From Nocardia rhizosphaerihabitans (lineage in GTDB: Bacteria > Actinomycetota > Actinomycetes > Mycobacteriales > Mycobacteriaceae): a stretch of 64,000 bases of DNA. The notes beneath the pieces were generated by a model. It was not told where the DNA came from and did not search any database. It was given only the letters and a program-made list of their open reading frames with translations. The position numbers and the translations under genes were made by a program. Shown one piece after another: positions 43,234 through 51,623 of the stretch. The stretch lies in NCBI RefSeq assembly GCF_014646295.1, contig NZ_BMNE01000009.1:1-64000 (forward strand). The letters run 5' to 3'. How positions within the stretch are numbered: the stretch's first letter is position 1; every line of letters starts with the position of its first letter.

Positions 43234-43956
43234 ATGCCGATCCGCGGTGTGCTGTTCGATGTCGACGACACCCTGTTCGACTACTCGGCCTCGGAAGCGG
43301 CGGGTCTGCTCGCGCACCTGCGTCAGGACGGCCTGCTCGACCGGTTTCCCGATCCCGCCGCCGCCGTTGCCCTCTGGCGCGAGATCACCGAGACCGAGTA
43401 CTCCCGCTTCGCCGACGGGGAGCTCTCGTTCCCCGCACAGCAGCGCGCCCGGGCCCGCAGATTCCTGTCCCATCTGCGACGAACGGCACCGTCGGCTGTC
43501 CCCGAGCCGGAGGCCGTGGCGTGGTTCACCGGGTACGACGCGCATCGCCGCGCCGCCTGGTCGGCGTTCCCCGACGCCGAACCGGTGCTGCGGCACCTGA
43601 CTCCCGGATACCGGCTCGGCATCGTCTCGAACGCCTCGGTCCCGCAGCAGCGCCGCAAGCTCGACGCGGTCGGCCTGCTCGACTTCTTCGGTGACCTGGT
43701 GGTGTGCAGCGAAGAGCACGGCGCGGCGAAACCGGCGGCCAGCATCTTCCTCGCCGGCTGCGCACTGCTGGAACTCGAACCGCACGAGGTCGCGTTCGTC
43801 GGCGACAAATATCTCGTCGACGCGCTCGGCGCGCACGATGCGGGCCTGCGCGCGTGCTGGCTCGACCGCGCGAACATCCGGAACCGGACGGCTGTCCGCC
43901 ACGGCATCCACGTCATCGATTCGCTCGAGCTCCTCCCGTCCGTCCTGACGGGATAG
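43234..43956 (+). CDS. HAD-family hydrolase
   Basis: This 240-residue phosphatase-like protein has VLFDVDDTLFDY as nucleophile motif (residues 6-17), IVSNASVPQQRRKLDAVGLL near 130, the Lys in EEHGAAKPAASIFLAG and VAFVGDKYLVDALGAHDAGL as metal-binding motif. It resembles YjjG-type nucleotidases or haloacid dehalogenases. It follows the monooxygenase gene by 25 bases and probably belongs to that operon. Its stop is five bases from the stop of the convergent cupin gene. The substrate is unknown. Confidence 0.88.
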   Translation: MPIRGVLFDVDDTLFDYSASEAAGLLAHLRQDGLLDRFPDPAAAVALWREITETEYSRFADGELSFPAQQRARARRFLSHLRRTAPSAVPEPEAVAWFTGYDAHRRAAWSAFPDAEPVLRHLTPGYRLGIVSNASVPQQRRKLDAVGLLDFFGDLVVCSEEHGAAKPAASIFLAGCALLELEPHEVAFVGDKYLVDALGAHDAGLRACWLDRANIRNRTAVRHGIHVIDSLELLPSVLTG

Positions 43957-43961
43957 CCGTC

Positions 43962-44634
43962 TCAGCTGCGGAAGTCCGCGAAGTCGAAACCTGGTGCGAC
44001 GACACAACTCACCAGGACCTCGTCGTCGCCCCCGGGTCGCGCGGCCTGCCAGTGGCCCGCGGGAACCACGTACTGCACCCGGTGACCGGTTTCGATCAGC
44101 GGACCGAGCACCACCTGCTCGACGGCGTCGGGCGCGTCGCCGTCCCCACCCAGACTGAGCTCGAGCGGCCCGCCGCGATGCCACATCCACACCTCGTCGG
44201 AGCGCACCGCGTGCCAGATCGACTGCTCGCCGGGCGGGAGGGAGGAGGAAGAGGATTCCCGTGGCGGCCGCCCGCACACCGGGATAGCCGTCGGGGGTGA
44301 AATCGTGGGTGGTGCGCCAGGTTTCGCGATACCAGCCGCCTTCGGGATGTGGCAGCAGGTCGAGCGTGGCGGCGGTCGACGGCCGGTGCAGCAGCTGCGT
44401 ATGCCGGCCCGCGGGCCCACGCCGGGCCCAGCGAACATCCGTGACGGCATCGACGGGGACGTCCTCGGTGTTCGGCGAGATCCCGCTGGTGGTGAGTACC
44501 AGGACCTGCGCGGCGCCGGGCAGGGCGTCGGCGGTGAGCAGTGCCGTCTCGTCGTTGTCGACGACAACCGCAGTGTCGTCGATCTTCAGCCGGTCACGGG
44601 TCGACTGCCACCGCTCGAGTGTTGTCGCGATCAT
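43962..44634 (-). pseudogene. DUF985 cupin-like gene with a frameshift
   Basis: The start ATG at 44634 overlaps the stop of the MmpL gene (ATGA). The frame reads about 95 residues of unrecognised N-terminus (MIATTLERWQSTRDRLKIDD onwards), then the cupin segment LDLLPHPEGGWYRETWRTTH. Near 44236-44250, in a CTCCTCCCTCCC tract, the reading frame must shift by one base. It continues as PPGEQSIWHAVRSDEVWMWH and ends FDFADF near the stop at 43962. Together the parts make one complete DUF985-type cupin of about 224 residues. Either the gene is broken or the extra C is a sequencing error in the low-complexity tract. The family's function is unknown. Confidence 0.75.
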
Positions 44635-46784
44635 CGGCGCGCTCCTTCTGCTGTTCGGTCGAGTGCCGCCTCCATCGTGCTCTCCTCGGGTGCTCGAGGC
44701 GCGGCGGCGTCCGATCTGTCGAGCGTGCGGAAGGGCAACCACCAGTTGGCGGGGCCCATCAGCTGGACCAGGGCGGGGACGAGCAGCATGCGGACCAGGG
44801 TCGCGTCCAGGATCAGGGCGATGATCATGCCGAGGCCGAGGAAGCGCATCGGCGTCAGCGGGGACAGGGCGAAGGCGCCGGTGACGAGGATGAGCAGCAC
44901 TGCCGCGGCGGTGATGACGCGTGCTGTCTTGACCGTGCCGATGCGGACGGCGGTGGCGGTGTCGGCGCCGTCCCGGTGCGCCTCGGACATGCGGGAGAGC
45001 AGGAACACCTCGTAGTCGGTGGACAGGCCGAACACGACCGCGATGATCAGGACCAGCATGCCCGCGGGGATCGGGCCCGCGGTGATGCCGAGCGGATCGG
45101 CGAGGTGGCCGTGGTAGAAGATCATGGTCAGCACGCCGAAGGTGGCGGCCAGGCTGAGGAATGCCATCGCAACGGCCTTGAGCGGCAACATGATCGAGCG
45201 GAAGGCCACCGTCAGCAGCACCATGGTGGCCAGCACCATCATCGCGATCATCAACGGCATCCGCGCGACCATCGAGTCGACGGTGTCGGCGGTCGCCGCG
45301 GTGTCGCCGCCCACGGCGAGGGCGGTGCCCGCCGGTGGTTCGAGTGCCCGGATGGACTGGACGGCGGCGGTGGCGTCCTCGCTGCGGTCGGCGGCGGTGA
45401 GGAAGGCGTGCAGGACGACGAAGTCGTCGGCGCGGCCCACCTGCAGCACATCGCGGACCCCGGTGATCGCGTCGACGTCGTCGAGTACCGAGGTGACCGC
45501 GCCCGACTGCGGTGGGGTGCCGTCGACCCCGCGGATCACCACGGTCGCGCCGCCGGCCGCGGCGGGGAACTTCGCGGTGAGTTCCTCGACGGTGCGGCGC
45601 ATCTCGCTGTCGGGCGGCAACGCGCGATGGTCGATGTCGCCGAGCTTGATCCCGGTGAGCGGCGCGGCCAGGACGAGCAGAATCGCGCCGACCACGAGCG
45701 TTACGACGCCGGGTCGCCGCAGGACGCCGTCGACCACCCTGGTCCAGAAACGTTCGGTGCGGGTTGTCGGCTTGGCGCGCCCGATCCGGGCGCCGAACAG
45801 TGCCAGCAGAGCGGGCAGGACCGTCAGTGAGAGACCGGCGGCCAGCGCTACCGCGGCGACGGAACCGATTCCCAGCGAACGCAACACCGCCTGCGGGAAC
45901 ACGAACGTGCCGGCGAACGCACACATCAGCAGCAGGGCGGACAAGGCGACGGTGCGCCCGGCGGTGGCGTAGGTGCGGGTGATGGCAGCGGGAACGTCGC
46001 GGCTCTCGGCGTACTCCTCGCGAAACCGGTTGACCAGGAACAAGCCGTAGTCGATGGCCATGCCGAGGCCGAGCAGCGACGCGATATTGACAGCGAAGGT
46101 GGTGACCTCGGTGGTCTCGGTGAGCAACCGGATGACGCCGAGCGACCCGGCCACCGCGAGCACACCCACCAGCACGGGCAGTGCGCCCGCCAGCACGCCA
46201 CCGAACACCAGTACCAGGATCAGCAGCGTCAACGGCAGCGAAATCGACTCCGCCACCACGAGATCACGCTGCGACCGCTCGACGATCTCGGAGTTGAGGG
46301 CGCTGTATCCCGAGAGCCGGGTGTCGATGCCCGGCACCCGCAACGCGTCGGCGATCGATGGATACGTGGCGATGCGCGCGGTGTCGTCGCCCGCGGTGAA
46401 CACCAGCGCCACGGCCTGCCGCCGATCATCCGAGACCAGGAAGTTCTTCACGGGCGGAACTGCGTTCCAATAGCTCTGGACCGGCCGGGCCAGCAGCGCC
46501 GGATCGATCCGCTCCAGCGCCGCACCGACCTGCGGGCCGATCTCGTCGACGGTCCGGCCCTCCGGCACGGTGTACAACGCGACCACATCGGGACTCTGCG
46601 GCCCGAGATGCTCGGTGACCAGCCGGTCCACCAGGGCCGACTCGCTGCCCTGATCGGTGAACCCGCCCGCGCTGAGCCGCTGGGTGACATCGGCCCCGAA
46701 CGCCGCGCACAACCCGATGAATACGACGACAGCAGCCAGGACCGTGCGCGGACGAGCGATGACGAGACGAGCCGGCGCGGTCAC
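44631..46784 (-). CDS. MmpL-type RND lipid transporter
   Basis: This 717-residue membrane protein has the MmpL layout: one N-terminal helix, an extracytoplasmic domain, a bundle of helices, a second extracytoplasmic domain and a second bundle. The paired proton-relay motifs are LGLGMAIDYGLFLVNRFREE (near residue 250) and VVFGLSTDYEVFLLSRMSE (near 580), both with the Asp-Tyr pair intact. MmpL proteins export lipids such as PDIM and sulfolipid. The GTG start overlaps the acyltransferase stop, in the same operon as nltA-D. Export of a beta-lactone lipid or its derivative is the obvious inference. Confidence 0.92.
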   Translation of the reverse strand: MTAPARLVIARPRTVLAAVVVFIGLCAAFGADVTQRLSAGGFTDQGSESALVDRLVTEHLGPQSPDVVALYTVPEGRTVDEIGPQVGAALERIDPALLARPVQSYWNAVPPVKNFLVSDDRRQAVALVFTAGDDTARIATYPSIADALRVPGIDTRLSGYSALNSEIVERSQRDLVVAESISLPLTLLILVLVFGGVLAGALPVLVGVLAVAGSLGVIRLLTETTEVTTFAVNIASLLGLGMAIDYGLFLVNRFREEYAESRDVPAAITRTYATAGRTVALSALLLMCAFAGTFVFPQAVLRSLGIGSVAAVALAAGLSLTVLPALLALFGARIGRAKPTTRTERFWTRVVDGVLRRPGVVTLVVGAILLVLAAPLTGIKLGDIDHRALPPDSEMRRTVEELTAKFPAAAGGATVVIRGVDGTPPQSGAVTSVLDDVDAITGVRDVLQVGRADDFVVLHAFLTAADRSEDATAAVQSIRALEPPAGTALAVGGDTAATADTVDSMVARMPLMIAMMVLATMVLLTVAFRSIMLPLKAVAMAFLSLAATFGVLTMIFYHGHLADPLGITAGPIPAGMLVLIIAVVFGLSTDYEVFLLSRMSEAHRDGADTATAVRIGTVKTARVITAAAVLLILVTGAFALSPLTPMRFLGLGMIIALILDATLVRMLLVPALVQLMGPANWWLPFRTLDRSDAAAPRAPEESTMEAALDRTAEGARR

Positions 46785-47986
46785 AGCGACCGGTCCACCG
46801 AATCCTGCACGGCGAACTCGGATTCGAGCGTCGCCACGATCCGGTCGAGCAGTGCGTCCAGGCGGGCTTCCACCCCGTCGCCGTTGCGCGCCGACACCGT
46901 CAGGTCAGTCCGGCCGTCGAACTCGGTGAGCCCGAACAGCAGCGGCATCGCGACGCTGTGCTGGGGCAGCACATACAGCCCGGTGGGCTGGAAGCCGGGC
47001 ACTGCCAGCTCCTCGGCGGTGAACCGGCCCATGTGAGACACGGTGGCCGAGGCCAGGTTCCGGCCGAAGCGCGCCCCGAGCCAGTTCGTCGTATGCAGGA
47101 CACCACGATTGACGACATCGGGCACGAGCGTGATCCGGGTGTTGGCCAGCTGGTTCAGCTCGCGCCGCTCGTGCAGGCCGGTCTTGATCTGCTCCTTGAT
47201 CTGCGTCCAGTCCCGGCCGGGTTCGATATCCAGGAACAGCGGCAGGGCGAGATTGGCGGTCGAGCGCAGCTCCGGGTCGTGCCTGCGCAGGTCGACCGGC
47301 ATCATGATGCGCGACGTCCCCGGTGTCTCGGCGGCGAGCAGCGCGCAGACCCGAGCGAGCGCACCCGGTCCTGCCGCATCGATGCTCCGGTGCCGCAACA
47401 GATGCCGGGCCACGCCCCGCCGCTGCCTGCCCCGGCCGACTGCGCTGCGGTAGCGCGGCACCATCGCCGTCGGCTTACCCGGCGCCCCGACCCGCGGCAC
47501 CAGTTCCTGATCCGCGATCGGGTGCGGCTGGGGGATCGGCTCCTCGCCGCGCAGTGCGCGCAGCACATTCCGCACCCACAGCACCATGCCCATGCCGTCC
47601 ATCACGCCGTGGAAGACCCGGAACACCAGCGTCGCCGGCGCGCCGGTCAACAGCAGCACCTCGACAGTGGTGTCCGGCGTCGGCCCGATCGGGCTGGTGA
47701 GCACGGGATCCGTCTCGAGCGCGGGCGCGTGGAGCACGTGGCCGCGCACCACCCGCACCGCGGGGGTGATGCCGCTGTCGACCCATTCCGCACCGCGGCG
47801 CACCAGCCGCGCGCCGGGGGTCACCGCCGCGGCGGCGGCCACCGCCCGGCCCAGCCGCGCTGGGTCGATATCGCCCTCGCCGGGGATGACGAGTTGCATC
47901 AGGAACGGCGGCGCGAGATCGCGCATGGGGAAGTACATGCGTTCCGTCGTCGTGATCGGTCGGCGGAAGGCGGTGCTGCCGTTCAT
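46781..47986 (-). CDS. Condensation/PapA-like acyltransferase
   Basis: This 401-residue protein has the chloramphenicol-acetyltransferase/condensation fold pattern. The catalytic H-x-x-x-D motif appears as FRVFHGVMDGMGMVLW (His near residue 126). The canonical double His is reduced to Phe-His. The C-terminal half contains IMMPVDLRRHDPELRSTANL, resembling the bridge region of PapA and wax-ester synthase enzymes, and LYVLPQHSVAMPLLFGLTEF. It should transfer an acyl group to a hydroxyl or amine. It starts 26 bases after nltD and overlaps the MmpL gene, so the three are probably co-expressed. Confidence 0.85.
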   Translation of the reverse strand: MNGSTAFRRPITTTERMYFPMRDLAPPFLMQLVIPGEGDIDPARLGRAVAAAAAVTPGARLVRRGAEWVDSGITPAVRVVRGHVLHAPALETDPVLTSPIGPTPDTTVEVLLLTGAPATLVFRVFHGVMDGMGMVLWVRNVLRALRGEEPIPQPHPIADQELVPRVGAPGKPTAMVPRYRSAVGRGRQRRGVARHLLRHRSIDAAGPGALARVCALLAAETPGTSRIMMPVDLRRHDPELRSTANLALPLFLDIEPGRDWTQIKEQIKTGLHERRELNQLANTRITLVPDVVNRGVLHTTNWLGARFGRNLASATVSHMGRFTAEELAVPGFQPTGLYVLPQHSVAMPLLFGLTEFDGRTDLTVSARNGDGVEARLDALLDRIVATLESEFAVQDSVDRSL

Positions 47987-48011
47987 GATTACCTCCGGAA
48001 TCGTGCGGTGA

Positions 48012-49055
48012 CTAGCGCAGGTGCCTGGCGAGCGTCTCCACGCCGCCGACGGTGTCGAGCCAGGTGAGGAACTCGGTCAGCCCGGTGTCGCGGTCCGCGA
48101 CCGGCGCATAGCCGAGATCGCGGCGGGCGGCGCCGGTGTCGTAGGTGGCGCTGCGCGTCATCAGGGCGACGGCGTAGCGCGACAGCGGCGGCGACCAGCG
48201 CTGCGCGACGGCCGGTATCCGCCACACGGTCTCGATGGCCGCGACCACGGCGGCGAGGACCCGGGGGTTCGGGCGACGCGACGGCGGCGCATAGCCCAGC
48301 CTGGACGCGACTTCGCCGAGAAAGCCCCACACATCGGTCTTCTCGGCGTCGGCGATGAAGTAGGCCTTGCCGCCCACGGCGTCCGCGGTGACGGCCAGCC
48401 GGCACGCGTGCACGATGTTGTCCACGTGGCACAGCGAGGCCTCGACCGTGCGGCCGTATGACAGATCCGGCAGCGAACCCGCCGCGGTCCGGCCGAGCAG
48501 CCGCACGATCGGACCCGAACGGTCGCCCGCGCCCCAGATCGCCCGAGGTCGCAGCGCCACCGTGGTGAACCCGTCGGTGTTCGCCGCGAGCACAGCACGT
48601 TCGGCGGCGGCCTTGGTCTCGGAGTAGAAGTTCAGATACCGGCGCGGATACGGCAGCGATTCGTCGACGTCGAGCTGATCGCCGCCGTCGCGGTCCATCA
48701 GCGCACTGGGACTGGACACGAAGACGAATCGGGTGGCGCCGCTCCCGCGGGCCGCGGCCAGCAGCAGCTCGGTGGCCTGCACGTTCTCCGCCCAGAACCG
48801 AGCCCTGGTACCGCGCTCGTCGACCCGCGCCGCGCTGTGGATCACGACGTCCATGCCCTCGACGGACCGCACCAGCGACGCCGGGTCGGCCAGATCGCCG
48901 TGCACGACCGTGACGTGCTCCAGCGCCGAGCCGAGATCGTCGAGAACGCTGGTGGGCCGCACCAGGATCGACACATCGTGCGCACCGTCGGCGACCAGCG
49001 CGCGCACGAGCGCACCCCCGAGGAATCCGGACGCACCGGTGACCAGAATCTTCAT
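48012..49055 (-). CDS. nltD: 2-alkyl-3-ketoacid reductase, OleD/NltD type
   Basis: This 347-residue extended SDR begins MKILVTGASGFLGGALVRAL, with the NAD(P) motif. It has IHSAARVDERGTRARFWAEN and the catalytic Y-x-x-x-K in YLNFYSETKAAAERAV (near residue 150), with ALRPRAIWGAGDRSGPIV following. It fits 3-beta-HSD/epimerase-type OleD reductases, which reduce 2-alkyl-3-oxo acids to 3-hydroxy acids before beta-lactone formation. Its ATG overlaps the nltC stop (ATGA). The frame is open upstream, but that belongs to the nltC shadow. Placement with nltA-C makes the assignment strong. Confidence 0.87.
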   Translation of the reverse strand: MKILVTGASGFLGGALVRALVADGAHDVSILVRPTSVLDDLGSALEHVTVVHGDLADPASLVRSVEGMDVVIHSAARVDERGTRARFWAENVQATELLLAAARGSGATRFVFVSSPSALMDRDGGDQLDVDESLPYPRRYLNFYSETKAAAERAVLAANTDGFTTVALRPRAIWGAGDRSGPIVRLLGRTAAGSLPDLSYGRTVEASLCHVDNIVHACRLAVTADAVGGKAYFIADAEKTDVWGFLGEVASRLGYAPPSRRPNPRVLAAVVAAIETVWRIPAVAQRWSPPLSRYAVALMTRSATYDTGAARRDLGYAPVADRDTGLTEFLTWLDTVGGVETLARHLR

Positions 49056-50713
49056 CGTCGCCCCTCCAGACGCTTGGCCGCCCACTGGGCGAGTTGTTCG
49101 CGGCCGATCTTGGCGTTGTGCCGGATATCGACGGGGAACCGGGGATGCATCAGGAACTCGCTGATCGGCTCCACCGTCTCGAATTCCACCGCGCGCGTGC
49201 GCAATCGGGTCAGCACCGCACTCGGATCGGCGCCCGGTTCGAGCTCGACGCACAGCACCGGCCGTTGCGCACCGCGCGCGCCGACACCGACGAGCGCGGT
49301 CCGCGCGACCCCGGGCACCACGTTGAACACCTGCTCGACCTGCACGGTGAACATCGGCCCGTGCGCGGTCTCGAGCCGCTGACTCTTGCGCCCGCAGAAC
49401 CAGATCCGGCCCTGTTCGTCGATCCAGCCCAGGTCGCCGGTGCGATGCCAGGTCCGCTCGCCGTCGGCGATCTTGCCCGCCGCGTTCGCCGCCGCGGGCC
49501 AGTAGTAGCGGGTACTGACATTCGGGCCGGTCACGACGATCTCGCCCACCGCGCGCGGACCGGCGGGACGATCCGCGTCGTCCCAGGTCGCGACCGGGTC
49601 GTCGGTGATCGCGAGCAACCGCACCTCGACGCGATCGGCCGCACGGCCGATACACGTCCCGTCGCCCTGATGCGCCCGCTCGACCAGACCGTCGAGGAGT
49701 TCCCTGGATTCGATCGTCGACATCGGCAAGGCCTCGGTCGAGCCGTATCCCGCGTAGATCTCGGCGTCGGGACTCAGCACCTCACGCAGGCCCGCCACGC
49801 ACCAGTCCGGGACGGGCGCGCCACCGGAGAAGACACTGGCCAGCGTGCTCAGCTCGGCGGGCTTTGCGCGCAGATGCTCGAGCAACGGAATGAGCAGGGC
49901 GGGGGAGGCGAACAGGGTACGCACGCCGAACCGTTCGATCGCGTCCACCACATGCGCGGGATCTGTCGAGCCGACCTTGCTGGGAATCAACGGCGGAAGC
50001 ACACACCGCGACCCGAGCAGCAGATCGAGCACGCCGACCAGCGGCAGGGTGATCAGCGACGTCTCCGGCGGAGTGTTGCCGCGAGCTGCGTGCACCTGCT
50101 CGACCATGGCGGCGAGATTGCCGTGGGTCAGCTCCACCGCCTTGGCCGGACCGGTGCTGCCGGTGGTGAATCCGATGATCAGCACGTCCTCGGGCGCGGC
50201 GGGCGAGCGCTCCGGCAGCGTGCCCGACGGTGTCCGGCCCCACGCGCGCAGGGTCGGGCCACGCCAGAACCAGCGCCGCCCGACCGTGAGCGTGGTGCGC
50301 ACGCCGCGGAAACTGCGCGCGAACAGCACCCGCAGGGCATGCGCCTGCGGGATACCGATGAACGCCTCGGCCTCGACCGCGCGCAGGCAGTGCACCATCC
50401 GGCGCACACCCATCCCCGGATCGATCACCACCGGCACCGCGCCGATCTTCAACAGCGCGAACAGGATCGCGTACAGCTCCGCACTGGGCAGCACGAGCAC
50501 GATGGTGCGTGTCCCGCTGCTCACCCCCGATCGGAGGAGCTGCTGGGCGATCGCGTCCGACCACTGGTCGAGCTCGCGGTAGGTGATCCGGCGGTAGTCG
50601 GGCAGACCGGCGGAGGTCTGCCCGTCGGGGTAGATCACCGCCGCCCGGTCCGGTTCCGCGGCGGCGAAGCGCCGGAAATCGTCGATGGTCTGCCAATAGG
50701 TCGCCGTCGTCAC
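49052..50713 (-). CDS. nltC: Beta-lactone synthetase, OleC/NltC type
   Basis: This 553-residue ANL-superfamily enzyme has the P-loop GFTTGSTGPAKAVELTHGN (near residue 180), IYAGYGSTEALPMSTIESRE (near 320) and HRTGDLGWIDEQGRIWFCGR (near 425). The C-terminal Lys loop is RHNAKIGREQLAQW. OleC-type enzymes adenylate the carboxylate of a 2-alkyl-3-hydroxy acid and close the beta-lactone ring rather than forming a CoA ester. Assignment rests on flanking OleA- and OleD-type genes and the OleC-like sequence around the P-loop. The GTG overlaps the nltB stop. NltC of Nocardia brasiliensis is a described homologue. Confidence 0.88.
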   Translation of the reverse strand: MTTATYWQTIDDFRRFAAAEPDRAAVIYPDGQTSAGLPDYRRITYRELDQWSDAIAQQLLRSGVSSGTRTIVLVLPSAELYAILFALLKIGAVPVVIDPGMGVRRMVHCLRAVEAEAFIGIPQAHALRVLFARSFRGVRTTLTVGRRWFWRGPTLRAWGRTPSGTLPERSPAAPEDVLIIGFTTGSTGPAKAVELTHGNLAAMVEQVHAARGNTPPETSLITLPLVGVLDLLLGSRCVLPPLIPSKVGSTDPAHVVDAIERFGVRTLFASPALLIPLLEHLRAKPAELSTLASVFSGGAPVPDWCVAGLREVLSPDAEIYAGYGSTEALPMSTIESRELLDGLVERAHQGDGTCIGRAADRVEVRLLAITDDPVATWDDADRPAGPRAVGEIVVTGPNVSTRYYWPAAANAAGKIADGERTWHRTGDLGWIDEQGRIWFCGRKSQRLETAHGPMFTVQVEQVFNVVPGVARTALVGVGARGAQRPVLCVELEPGADPSAVLTRLRTRAVEFETVEPISEFLMHPRFPVDIRHNAKIGREQLAQWAAKRLEGRR

Positions 50714-51615
50714 GCGGTGGTCTCCGCGGGGAGCCGGTAGAGCGCGGCGGCCGCGGACGGACCGGCACCCGCCGCGACGAACAGCACGTGGGTGTAGCCG
50801 GTCAGCGAGCCCTCGGTGATCGCGCGGTCGTAGGCCAGGGGCAGCGAGGCGGTGTGCGGGTCGCCGTCGCTCAGATCGGGAGTGCGCACCGCGTCCTGGT
50901 CGATGCCGAGGGCGTCGGCCAGCCGCTTCGGGAAATGCGGTGTGGGAGTGGACGCGATCAATGCCAGGCTCGCGCTGTCGGTCCCGGCCTCCGCGATCGC
51001 GGCGCGCGCCGCCTTGCTCGCCACCTCCAGGATCCGGTCTTCGAAATCGGCGTCGCGCTCGACGGTCATCAGGCTGCGGCCGACGGTGCCCATGGTCGCG
51101 GTGTCGACATAGGCCTTCTCGGCGGGACTGCCCGTCGACCTCGCCGAGTGCACCGGCCCGAAGCCTTCCGGCCCGTCGACCTGCTCGAGCAGCAGCGCGG
51201 CACCCGCGGTGGCGTAGGGGAATTCGGCATCGGCCGTGCCGCGGGTGAGCGACGGGTGGGTGTCGCCCGCGACGATCAGCACGTGTCCGGTGCTCCCGGT
51301 CGCCAGCACCGAGCCGGCGACCCGGACGGCATCGAGCACGCCGACCGCGCCGTTCATCAGATCGAAGGAGAACGTCCGCGCATCGTCGCGGGTGTAGTCG
51401 AGCCCGATGCCGGCCGCCTTCTGGATCAGCGCGGAGACAGCGGGTTCCACCGTGTTCGAGTCACGGAAGATCCCGGTGTTGATGAGCACGCCCACCTGGT
51501 CGGGCCGGATACCGGCCCGCTCCAGGCACTGCCGCGCCGCGCGGCCACTGTGTTCGACGATGCTGTGGGTGTCGGCAGCCCTGTCGGCGCCGGTGGCTTG
51601 GATACGCACGCCCAT
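50710..51615 (-). CDS. nltB: Thiolase-fold (KAS III-like) subunit lacking the catalytic Cys, NltB type
   Basis: This 301-residue KAS III/OleA-like protein has the family strands VGVLINTGIFRDSNTVEPAV and FSFDLMNGAVGVLDAV. Where active OleA proteins have N-A-C, it reads N-G-A, so Ala-90 occupies the nucleophile position. Glu-57 in VEPAV may correspond to the Glu that acts as base in OleA. It is therefore probably a non-acylated partner of the adjacent NltA, forming a heterodimer. It is shorter than OleA and lacks the first 40 or so residues of the fold. The nltA/nltB naming follows my recollection of the nocardiolactone cluster and could be swapped. Confidence 0.82.
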   Translation of the reverse strand: MGVRIQATGADRAADTHSIVEHSGRAARQCLERAGIRPDQVGVLINTGIFRDSNTVEPAVSALIQKAAGIGLDYTRDDARTFSFDLMNGAVGVLDAVRVAGSVLATGSTGHVLIVAGDTHPSLTRGTADAEFPYATAGAALLLEQVDGPEGFGPVHSARSTGSPAEKAYVDTATMGTVGRSLMTVERDADFEDRILEVASKAARAAIAEAGTDSASLALIASTPTPHFPKRLADALGIDQDAVRTPDLSDGDPHTASLPLAYDRAITEGSLTGYTHVLFVAAGAGPSAAAALYRLPAETTA

Positions 51616-51623
51616 GACGAACC

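Noticed and set aside
44635..45924. Long minus-strand frame continuing upstream of the cupin into the MmpL gene
   Set aside because: It reads Arg/Gly-rich shadow sequence in a different frame from the MmpL protein, whose membrane motifs are intact.
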